Shown here: positions 8,902 through 14,788 of the stretch, one piece after another
Numbering within the stretch: the stretch's first letter is position 1
How the letters are laid out: each line of letters opens with the position of its first letter
Virus record (IMG/VR): IMGVR_UViG_3300021964_000292
Span: 1-31,854 of that record
Length of the DNA: 31,854 nt
Strand: one strand, 5' to 3'
Source: a virus
Program-made: the position numbers and the translations under genes
The notes under the pieces: model-generated
What the model was told of the DNA's origin: nothing
Seen by the model: the letters and a program-made list of their open reading frames with translations, nothing else
Database searches by the model: none

Positions 8902-10614
8902 TTAGACTACGTTCAAGTGACCGACGTAGACCTTACCATAGAATTCAGGACGTACCATCTTCTTGGCATAACGAGTCATCACACCCTTTCTTGGAGTGAA
9001 GTTAGATGGATCGTATACCAATGGCGTCATGATAAGCGGAATGTATGGAGCATAAACAGCACCAGTTTCGAGGAACTGTGATCCTCTGTAACCCATTAAG
9101 ATTGTATTTTCAGTCATATATGGGTTCTTGTAAACTTGGAATCTGCTGTTGATAGCACCTACTTTCTGCACGCCCATTGCAAATTGCGTCTTATTACCGT
9201 CGGTATCAGCAGCATATCCAGGAATAGATTCGAGGATAGTTGCAACAGCCGGAGAACATACTAAGAAGTTTGCTCCGCCTCTCAACGTCAATTGGTGAAT
9301 CTTATTGCTTACCTTTTGGATCTTAGTTCCTAAAGTTTGGAACCAAGTACCTTGGTTGTAAGCTTGAGCAGTTGCATTACCTTGAGTAAAGGTGTTGGTA
9401 GTAGTATCAAACTCATATCCAACTTTTGCAGACCAACGCTCAGTTGTTTGAGCATTCTGAATCAACATGTCTAAAAGTTCCAAGTCAATTTCTTGAGAAA
9501 CGTACTCAGACAACATGCTAGTCAACTCAGCCTCAGCGTCAATGCTGTGGTAAGCGTTCAAGTCTTGAGCAAACTCAGGAGACCAAACAGCTTTCAACTT
9601 ACGAGTCTTAGCAACAATTGCCTCACTTCTCATTTCCAAATTGATTTCTGGAATATCGAGGATCGTTGAATCAGTTAAGTTACCGCCAGTTGTATCTTCA
9701 AAATCGCCTCTAGAATTGTCTGCAGGCTGCTTGTGATAAGCAACGACAACTGCATCCGCACCTGTTACAACAGGAGTTGAAGCAGTTTGAGCTAAGAAGT
9801 AGATGTGCGTTGAATCTTGACGAGTAAATTCAGGAACGATATTAGTAATACCAGAACCTGACAAGTTAAATGCTCTAATACCATTAGTATCTGGAGCAGT
9901 TAAATCTGCCTTGGTAACACGAACAACTTGGTATGCTCTAGTATTAGCAGCTGCACTAGCAGAAAACTCTGCATTAAAGTTAGTGAACTTGTCTAATTGC
10001 AATCCAGTCAATGCAGCACCGCCTTCAGTAAAGGTAGCAGTAAATGGATCATATGAACCAGTGCTTACTGCAACAATTTCAGTAGCATCATTGATTGTAT
10101 ATCCAAATCGACCTGCACCATATAAACCTTCAGAAGGAGCAGCTCCTCCAGCAGCAGATGTACCTAAGTCACCTGCATCGGTAATACCAAATACAGAATC
10201 GGCTTGAGATGTTCTACCTTGGCTAGTTAAGAAGTCATTACCTGTTGAGCCATTGAAACCGTTAGTTCCTTGAGCAGTACCATACTTGAAGTCCAAGTAG
10301 AATACGAGTCCGGAAGGAAGGTTCATAGGTTGAACTGATACGAAATCTTTTGCAGCAATTTCAGCAAAAATTCTACGTACTAATGGAAGAGCAACACCCG
10401 CCCATTGTTCATCGCTTGCACCAGTACCAGTATTGTTAACTTCTGATACGAGTTGCTTGGCCTGGTTTTCTAAAAGGACGGCCATTCCTTTTCTGTCTAC
10501 CTCAGAAGCAATACCTTCCAAAAGACCGGTCTTTTCCCACTTCTTTTCTAATTGAAGTGAAGCCGCATTTTGGTTAGCCATTGCATCGGTAGGTAATAAT
10601 GAGCTTACGTTCAT
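8902..10614 (-). CDS. 23: Major capsid protein (T4 gp23-like)
   Basis: It encodes 570 residues (T4 gp23 has about 520). The N-terminal stretch KKWEKTGLLEG (residues 24-34), then VLLENQAKQLVSE (46-58), parallels the T4 gp23 propeptide. The conserved gp23 signatures ALPLVRRIFAE (75-85) and FVSVQPMNLPSGLVFYLD (91-108) follow, with the C-terminal TPLVYDP/FTPRKG region. A prohead-protease cut after VSE58 or LLE33 is plausible by analogy with T4 maturation. ACGGAGATTATTAAA precedes the ATG. It forms the capsid shell on the gp22 core and is cotranscribed with gp22, 17 bases apart. Identification is firm; the exact processing site is inferred. Confidence 0.95.
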   Translation of the reverse strand: MNVSSLLPTDAMANQNAASLQLEKKWEKTGLLEGIASEVDRKGMAVLLENQAKQLVSEVNNTGTGASDEQWAGVALPLVRRIFAEIAAKDFVSVQPMNLPSGLVFYLDFKYGTAQGTNGFNGSTGNDFLTSQGRTSQADSVFGITDAGDLGTSAAGGAAPSEGLYGAGRFGYTINDATEIVAVSTGSYDPFTATFTEGGAALTGLQLDKFTNFNAEFSASAAANTRAYQVVRVTKADLTAPDTNGIRAFNLSGSGITNIVPEFTRQDSTHIYFLAQTASTPVVTGADAVVVAYHKQPADNSRGDFEDTTGGNLTDSTILDIPEINLEMRSEAIVAKTRKLKAVWSPEFAQDLNAYHSIDAEAELTSMLSEYVSQEIDLELLDMLIQNAQTTERWSAKVGYEFDTTTNTFTQGNATAQAYNQGTWFQTLGTKIQKVSNKIHQLTLRGGANFLVCSPAVATILESIPGYAADTDGNKTQFAMGVQKVGAINSRFQVYKNPYMTENTILMGYRGSQFLETGAVYAPYIPLIMTPLVYDPSNFTPRKGVMTRYAKKMVRPEFYGKVYVGHLNVV

Positions 10615-10631
10615 TTTAATAATCTCCGTGA

Positions 10632-11525
10632 TTAAATGTTAGCTAATTTTTTCCAGCGAGCAGCTAAATCATTACCTTCATTGATCACCTGCTTAGATGG
10701 TCTTGTAGAAGGCGTTGGCTTAGATGCATAGCTTTCTTTAATTTGTCTTTTAGCTTTAGTCGTAATAAACGATTCAGCTAATGTGCTGTAAACTAACTTT
10801 ACTTCACGCAACGTACGTGCGCGATCGAAATTTTCAATAACTTTAACCTTTTGGTTTTCGTTCAATGAATAATTTCTAAACAACTTGTTAGAGAACAACA
10901 ACTTTGCATTAAGAAGATTTACTTCGTTAATTTTAGACTTTAAGAATTTGATGACTTGATAAGCTTCTTCCAATTCTTCGGCCTTATCTTCAGCTTCCGC
11001 TACTGGCTCCTCTTCCTCTCCGTCCTCTTCACGCAATGCTTTGATAATTTCGTCGATTGAAACTTCTTCATCATCACCTTCGGATACAGTCTCTTCTTCT
11101 TCACCTTCGCCTTCAGAAACAGGCTCATCGTCTTCACCCTCGCCTTCGGCAACAGGTTCTTCGTCAGCTTCCATTTCTCCTTCAAGCTCTCTGATGATTT
11201 CTTCTAAGTCCATATCATCTTCTTCCTCGAGGTCCATATCTTCCTCTTCTTCCATAGTGTCTTCATACTCGCCTTCATCCATAGGTATATCCTCTTCTTC
11301 CTCAACCGGAGCTTCGGGAGCAGGTTCAGCGACTGGCTCTGCAGCTGGCTCAGCAACTACATCGTCGTCCTCTTCTTCTAACTCTTCTTCTTCGGCTAAT
11401 TTAGCAGATAACATGCTTTGGAGTCTGGGAGTGAAGGCCTCTTCTAATGCAATTTTTGCATTTGCCATTGCAGTTTCACGCACAGCTTTTGCGTCGGCAA
11501 TGGCCTCCTTTAAAAGGTCATTCAT
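10632..11525 (-). CDS. 22: Prohead core scaffold protein (T4 gp22-like)
   Basis: It encodes 297 residues. An N-terminal helix (about 1-45) is followed by a very acidic low-complexity tract (about 46-180) of Glu/Asp with repeated EPVAE and EPVSEGEGE units. A conserved C-terminal helical region then contains VNLLNAKLLFSNKLF and KVKVIENFDRARTLREVK, the signature I recognise from T4-type prohead core proteins. The extreme acidity fits an internal scaffold that is degraded by the protease. INE|G near the C-terminus and LRE/LEE sites are possible cleavage points. TTAGGAGACAAAA gives a strong ribosome binding site. It lies directly before gp23, as in T4. High expression is implied by its insulated position behind a terminator and a structured leader. 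Confidence 0.9.
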   Translation of the reverse strand: MNDLLKEAIADAKAVRETAMANAKIALEEAFTPRLQSMLSAKLAEEEELEEEDDDVVAEPAAEPVAEPAPEAPVEEEEDIPMDEGEYEDTMEEEEDMDLEEEDDMDLEEIIRELEGEMEADEEPVAEGEGEDDEPVSEGEGEEEETVSEGDDEEVSIDEIIKALREEDGEEEEPVAEAEDKAEELEEAYQVIKFLKSKINEVNLLNAKLLFSNKLFRNYSLNENQKVKVIENFDRARTLREVKLVYSTLAESFITTKAKRQIKESYASKPTPSTRPSKQVINEGNDLAARWKKLANI

Positions 11526-11674
11526 TTTTGTCTCCTAATATTTGATTGGGGAACTGAGATTATTTTTAATCTCAATATTAAAGTAATTAATATTTCAGGG
11601 ACTACGTTTTCATACGTAGTATCAATTGTCAATTATAATTATACACAATGCAAGAAAACCACTCATTTATATAG
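11526..11674 (-). promoter_or_regulatory. Structured leader of the scaffold-capsid unit
   Basis: This non-coding leader lies between a terminator and gp22. On the minus strand it starts with TATAAATG (11664-11671), one base off the T4 late promoter TATAAATA. Three tandem perfect hairpins follow: ACTACGT/ACGTAGT (11601-11620), AATATTAA/TTAATATT (11574-11594) and TGAGATTA/TAATCTCA (11555-11574). The gp22 ribosome binding site comes about 20 bases after the last. The second and third hairpins touch at 11574. This is the longest intergenic region in the window and probably sets expression or stability of the most abundant late mRNA. Confidence 0.6.
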
Positions 11675-11698
11675 TAAAAAAGACGCCCGAAGGCGCCT
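11675..11698 (-). terminator. Rho-independent terminator upstream of gp22
   Basis: The minus strand reads AGGCGCC-TTCG-GGCGTCT then TTTTT. This is a 7-bp stem with one G-U pair, a UUCG tetraloop and a T6 run. The G-U pair becomes A-C on the other strand, so it works in the minus direction. It ends the unit that finishes with the 81-aa membrane protein. Confidence 0.88.
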
Positions 11699-11721
11699 TT
11701 CTTATTTTTATCGTAATATGA

Positions 11722-11967
11722 TTATTTACGTTTACGACTTACTTTTGCTTTAACCTCATCAACTTTTTCTTTGACATTTTCTACAACATCTTCGACGGCT
11801 TCAACAGTCTTTTTATCGATCACAGACCATACACCACCAACTAATGTCATAATTGCACCAAATAATTCAGTGTACAATGATTCGTCGATAACTCCTTGAG
11901 TTATTAACACACCACCTAAGAATGTCAAGGTGTGTCTAAGAATGCCCATTACTTTTGCTTGGTTCAT
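11722..11967 (-). CDS. Small membrane protein, Pam3-gp28-type putative holin
   Basis: It encodes 81 residues. Two hydrophobic segments (about 8-26 and 33-50) are separated by GVIDESLYTE, and a highly charged helical tail (VKEKVDEVKAKVSRKRK) follows. The pattern RHTLTFLGGVLITQGVID...GAIMTLVGGVW resembles the small phage family annotated as Pam3-gp28 putative holin, recognised from memory rather than a search. AAAGGAG precedes the ATG and the gene follows bS21 by 13 bases. If it is a holin it is the second in the window, the first being at 16235-16651. It could instead be an antiholin or an unrelated membrane protein. The terminator lies directly downstream. Confidence 0.7.
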   Translation of the reverse strand: MNQAKVMGILRHTLTFLGGVLITQGVIDESLYTELFGAIMTLVGGVWSVIDKKTVEAVEDVVENVKEKVDEVKAKVSRKRK

Positions 11968-11980
11968 ATCTATTTCTCCT

Positions 11981-12232
11981 TTAATTTTGTTCTGATTGAA
12001 TTTTTGCTATATATCTAGCTTTCTTTTTAGCAATACGTCTAGTCACTGATGGCTTTTCGTATTGCATTCTATTTTTTAATGCCGTTATTATGCCGGCATC
12101 TTTAACTTGCTTTTTCCAGTCTCGCAGTGCACGTTCAATATTTGATTTGCGATCTTTTCCGGAAGTTAACCGGACGCCGATGCCGGCGCCAGGTAAAATA
12201 GCTTGATGCTTCTTGTACTGTTTTGAATTCAT
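11981..12232 (-). CDS. rpsU: Phage-encoded ribosomal protein bS21
   Basis: It encodes 83 residues. Residues 31-80 follow the bS21 pattern closely: NIERALRDWKKQVKDAGII, then LKNRMQYEKPSVTRRIAKKK, with the diagnostic YEKPS and the basic C-terminal helix. A 29-residue N-terminal extension (MNSKQYKKHQAILPGAGIG...) makes it longer than usual cellular bS21 (about 65-71). bS21 sits on the 30S platform next to the anti-Shine-Dalgarno end of 16S rRNA and affects initiation; phage copies are known in other aquatic phages. The gene has its own ATATTTATA box and lies just before the capsid unit, suggesting late expression and reprogramming of host ribosomes for late mRNAs. Confidence 0.88.
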   Translation of the reverse strand: MNSKQYKKHQAILPGAGIGVRLTSGKDRKSNIERALRDWKKQVKDAGIITALKNRMQYEKPSVTRRIAKKKARYIAKIQSEQN

Positions 12233-12254
12233 TTATAACTAGTTTAGTTTATAC

Positions 12255-12264
12255 TATAAATATA
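12255..12264 (-). promoter_or_regulatory. ATATTTATA box upstream of bS21
   Basis: The minus strand reads TATATTTATA, 22 bases before the bS21 ATG, in a 66-base gap that also holds a T8 run without a stem. Confidence 0.5.
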
Positions 12265-12298
12265 ATAACGTTTTTTCAAAGTACAAAAAAAATGTTTA

Positions 12299-12844
12299 TT
12301 ATTTAATGCGGTTTGATTTTGTAGCCGTCATATGATCATGAAAGCCAGGACCTTGATCATTTACACCTGCTGTATATTGGTCTTCTTGTAATGCATCGCC
12401 AGCCTCGCCATCATCTACACCGGCAGTATACTGATCTTCACTAATTGCACTATTCATGTCATAATAACGATTTAAAATTGAACCCATATCTTCATATGCA
12501 GATTCTAATCGCTGCTGTAAGCCTGACATTTCTTTTGCAGTCTTTTCAAAGACTTTATATGCCTCATTCATCTGCTTCATATGTCGTGACACCGTTACAT
12601 TATCAAACCAATGTTCTGACTCATCTAATGTTAATTTTTCAGCTTGCTCAACGATGCCGCCTAATGTCTTAGACAATTCAACTAATGTATTTTCTCTATA
12701 CACTTGTTTGCCAAGATCTTGATAGTTTGAAACTGTTTCTAGAAACGACTTACGTTCGTTTTTAGACATTTTTTGGTCTTCTTCTTCGCCCAAATACTTT
12801 TCATTAAGAATATGTTTTAAAAGTTGTGATTCCCACTTGCTCAT
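12299..12844 (-). CDS. Hypothetical helical protein with duplicated C-terminal motif (181 aa)
   Basis: It encodes 181 residues, unrecognised and predicted largely helical through residue 130. The C-terminal part contains an imperfect direct repeat, SEDQYTAGVDD (135-145) and QEDQYTAGVND (153-163), 18 residues apart. It ends in a basic tail, ATKSNRIK. The N-terminus WESQLLKHILNE resembles short helices at the start of several neighbours that end in (L/I)xE, a possible prohead-protease recognition site. ATGA overlap couples it to the 107-aa gene. The context is between a nuclease and bS21, upstream of the capsid unit. It may be an internal or core virion protein; this is inference. Confidence 0.65.
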   Translation of the reverse strand: MSKWESQLLKHILNEKYLGEEEDQKMSKNERKSFLETVSNYQDLGKQVYRENTLVELSKTLGGIVEQAEKLTLDESEHWFDNVTVSRHMKQMNEAYKVFEKTAKEMSGLQQRLESAYEDMGSILNRYYDMNSAISEDQYTAGVDDGEAGDALQEDQYTAGVNDQGPGFHDHMTATKSNRIK

Positions 12845-13164
12845 AACGATCCTTTTATTCCTTTAATCGGCCGCTCTATTCGTTTTAAATTTTTTAATGC
12901 GGCTGATAAATAACGGCTTAATACTGCTTTAGCTGTACGGTATTCTATACTACCGGTTGTTTCTTCGGCATCGGTCAATGCATTCATTAATTCATCATCG
13001 ATAGCTTCTAACTCTTGAACAATATTGGATATACGGTTAAGTATGTCTTCTTTATCAATGATACCAGTTGGCTCAGCGGCTGGATCAGTTGATGGATTCA
13101 TTGGAATGTCATCCACTTCAGTTAGACGGCGATGTTGTTTAACTAAACCAATTAGCTTAATCAT
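12841..13164 (-). CDS. Hypothetical small helical protein (107 aa)
   Basis: It encodes 107 residues and is not recognised. The N-terminus MIKLIGLVKQHRRLTEVDD is a basic amphipathic helix ending in LTE|V, followed by a Pro/Ala linker (PSTDPAAEPTG) and an acidic helix pair (about 36-85), then a basic tail (KNLKRIERPIKGIKG). Both ends overlap neighbours (TAATG upstream, ATGA downstream), so it is translated as part of a coupled chain. The layout of basic leader, linker and helical body would fit a packaged internal protein with a removable leader, but this is unproven. Confidence 0.65.
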   Translation of the reverse strand: MIKLIGLVKQHRRLTEVDDIPMNPSTDPAAEPTGIIDKEDILNRISNIVQELEAIDDELMNALTDAEETTGSIEYRTAKAVLSRYLSAALKNLKRIERPIKGIKGSL

Positions 13165-13343
13165 TAGACCGCATCCTCATATCTGTTAGGCTGCTTACCA
13201 TACTGTACAGGTCCGTATTTACTAGCGACACCAACATTACCAGCACCTGTTTCGAATGCAAGTAAATCTACCAATTCACCCGTTCCACGTTTTCCGATTG
13301 GATTCGTTGGCCCGTACTTAGATGTTTTATCTACTAATGCCAT
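13164..13343 (-). CDS. Small protein with repeated SKYGP motif (59 aa)
   Basis: The ATG at 13343 has AAAAAGGAATTTATA upstream and an ATATTTATT box just before that. An in-frame ATG at 13388 would overlap the nuclease gene and add an unconvincing 15-residue leader, so I use 13343. The 59-residue product carries two SKYGP motifs (about residues 8-12 and 41-45) and Gly-rich linkers (GKRGTGEL, GAGNVGV). No family is recognised. The 1-base TAATG overlap couples it to the 107-aa gene. It may be a small structural protein. Confidence 0.65.
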   Translation of the reverse strand: MALVDKTSKYGPTNPIGKRGTGELVDLLAFETGAGNVGVASKYGPVQYGKQPNRYEDAV

Positions 13344-13358
13344 TATAAATTCCTTTTT

Positions 13359-13368
13359 AATAAATATG
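13359..13368 (-). promoter_or_regulatory. ATATTTATT box upstream of the 59-aa gene
   Basis: The minus strand reads CATATTTATT, 15 bases before the ATG at 13343. It lies in the first gap after an uninterrupted chain of coupled genes that starts at the prohead protease. Confidence 0.5.
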
Positions 13369-13374
13369 AAGCAT

Positions 13375-13755
13375 TTATCGTTTACCACCGTGATATTCTA
13401 CAGCATGGCCCTCTTCAATCAATTGTTTATTTACGTTAATTAATGTCAATGACGAAGGACCGTCAATCGGCGATAATGAGGTGACAAAGACAGAAGCTAA
13501 CGCCCTTCCAAATTTACCTATACCAGATACCTTCAGCACACACTTGTTATTGTTTAAATTAAGTATTTCTTCTAAACGAGCCGCGGCAGCTTTTCCTCTA
13601 GCCTTTTCTTCTAAATCACGTGTTCTAGATTCCGGTGTATTAATTCCTTCCATCCTTACGCGTATTTTTTTCCATGTACGAAAGCCTAAATCTATCGTAC
13701 AATCAATAGTATCACCGTCGATGACTCTATCAACTATTGCATTATATTCATACAT
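13375..13755 (-). CDS. Staphylococcal-nuclease-like (thermonuclease) protein
   Basis: It encodes 126 residues from the ATG at 13755, whose A is also the last base of the upstream TGA (TGATG); a GTG one codon earlier is less likely. The SNase core is clear: VIDGDTIDC (11-19), IRVRMEGINTPESR (31-44), GKFGRALASVF, and NKQLIEEGHAVEYHGG. Against S. aureus nuclease, Arg34 matches R35 and Glu42 matches E43, but Asn39 replaces the metal ligand D40; some homologues tolerate this. There is no signal peptide, so it acts in the cytoplasm or is packaged. Possible roles are host nucleic-acid degradation or DNA trimming. It closes the overlapping chain that includes the histidine kinase. Confidence 0.85.
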   Translation of the reverse strand: MYEYNAIVDRVIDGDTIDCTIDLGFRTWKKIRVRMEGINTPESRTRDLEEKARGKAAAARLEEILNLNNNKCVLKVSGIGKFGRALASVFVTSLSPIDGPSSLTLINVNKQLIEEGHAVEYHGGKR

Positions 13756-14351
13756 CACTTTTCCTTATCTGTAGCATACTTGACTCCCATAATAGTACCT
13801 ACAATACTAAATGAATTTGTCAAAAGTATACCAAATAAATTAGACCATGTCGATTCTATGATTTTAGAATCAAAACCTTGCGACATTACATAAACATATA
13901 ATGCCGTTGTTAATAACCCAACGCCAATAATAACATATAATGCACTACGTACAATCGTTCCTATTAACTCAAACTGTGTACGTTTTTGCAAAATATCTAA
14001 ATCATTTACTGCTTGGTCTCGCAATTGTTCTGCTTGACGTCGTAACTCATTCGCTTCTTCTTCAGATCGTTTTGTCTCGTCTAATGCCGATTGCAGTTCA
14101 GTCATTAAATTTGAATTCTTCTTTGCAGCTGCTTCAAGCTCTTTATTTTGTTGCTGCACTTCTTTTGCAACTTCCATTCGTTTTCTACGAGCTGCAACAT
14201 CTTTTTCTTTACATAATGTAAGGTAGTCTTCGAACTCTGTATCACCTTTTGGTGCTTTTAAAATTTTTAAGAAACTTCCTTCTACGTAGATTTTTTTCTT
14301 TTTAGCAACCTCGAGTAGAACATTCCTAGTATGTTCTGTTATTTCAATCAT
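13755..14351 (-). CDS. Coiled-coil membrane protein, candidate output of the phage two-component system
   Basis: It encodes 198 residues. A globular or charged N-terminus (1-45) is followed by a long Glu/Lys/Ala/Gln-rich coiled coil (about 46-122) and then two transmembrane segments (about 130-154 and 170-192) joined by a short loop (SQGFDSKIIEST). The C-terminus is short and basic. This predicts a hairpin in the inner membrane with a large cytoplasmic coiled coil. The ATG overlaps the response-regulator stop (TAATG) and its own stop overlaps the nuclease start. Since the regulator has no output domain, this directly coupled protein is the most attractive partner. No family is recognised, and a holin-like or scaffold role is possible. 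Confidence 0.75.
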   Translation of the reverse strand: MIEITEHTRNVLLEVAKKKKIYVEGSFLKILKAPKGDTEFEDYLTLCKEKDVAARRKRMEVAKEVQQQNKELEAAAKKNSNLMTELQSALDETKRSEEEANELRRQAEQLRDQAVNDLDILQKRTQFELIGTIVRSALYVIIGVGLLTTALYVYVMSQGFDSKIIESTWSNLFGILLTNSFSIVGTIMGVKYATDKEK

Positions 14352-14788
14352 TATCTATATACTTTAAATGGAGCTGTTTTATTAACATATCCATTATAAT
14401 CTTCCATAAACGACTCTAACCTAGGTTCTATATCATCGGACTTAATAATCCAAAATTGAGCTCCTACTGCTTTTGCTTTGGCAATTTCTTCTTCGTCTTC
14501 AGATGATGAAATAATACCAATTACACAACCATTACCATAGTCAGTATTTATTTTTCTAATAGTTTCGATTCCGTCCATAGAAGAACCAATAATATTTAAG
14601 TCTACAAACACACATTCGGGTCGTTCGTGATTCGGATCGTCCGGAAACCATTCTTTGAATTTTTTATCTGCTTCATCCGAGCTATCTAATGCTTCTATCG
14701 ACAATGCCATATCTAACAATGAACATGCATCCTCAAAGACAAGATGAAATAAATTTTCATCATCTATTAACATTAATGTATTAATCAT
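14351..14788 (-). CDS. Stand-alone response-regulator receiver protein
   Basis: It encodes 145 residues, a single CheY-like receiver domain. It has the acidic pair Asp9-Asp10 (MLIDDE), the phospho-acceptor Asp63 (VFVDLN), a Ser at the Thr/Ser switch position (IISSSE, about residue 94-95) and the invariant Lys116 (WIIKSDD). The segment MDGIETIRKI matches the usual receiver MDGxExxRxI. There is no DNA-binding or enzymatic output domain, so signalling must be by protein contact. The gene overlaps the histidine kinase by ATGA and the coiled-coil membrane protein by TAATG, which makes a cognate pair very likely. All phosphotransfer residues are intact. Confidence 0.92.
   Translation of the reverse strand: MINTLMLIDDENLFHLVFEDACSLLDMALSIEALDSSDEADKKFKEWFPDDPNHERPECVFVDLNIIGSSMDGIETIRKINTDYGNGCVIGIISSSEDEEEIAKAKAVGAQFWIIKSDDIEPRLESFMEDYNGYVNKTAPFKVYR

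Noticed and set aside
11041-11538. Long Ser-rich open frame on the plus strand
   Set aside because: It is the complement of the Glu/Asp-rich GAA/GAG tract of the gp22 scaffold; its composition is an artefact and it has no ribosome site.
12233-12298. Possible terminator at the T8 run before bS21
   Set aside because: No GC-rich stem precedes the T-run on the minus strand.
13344-13388. Upstream start at 13388 for the SKYGP protein
   Set aside because: It would overlap the nuclease gene, encode an atypical leader and ignore the AAAAAGGAA site correctly spaced to 13343.
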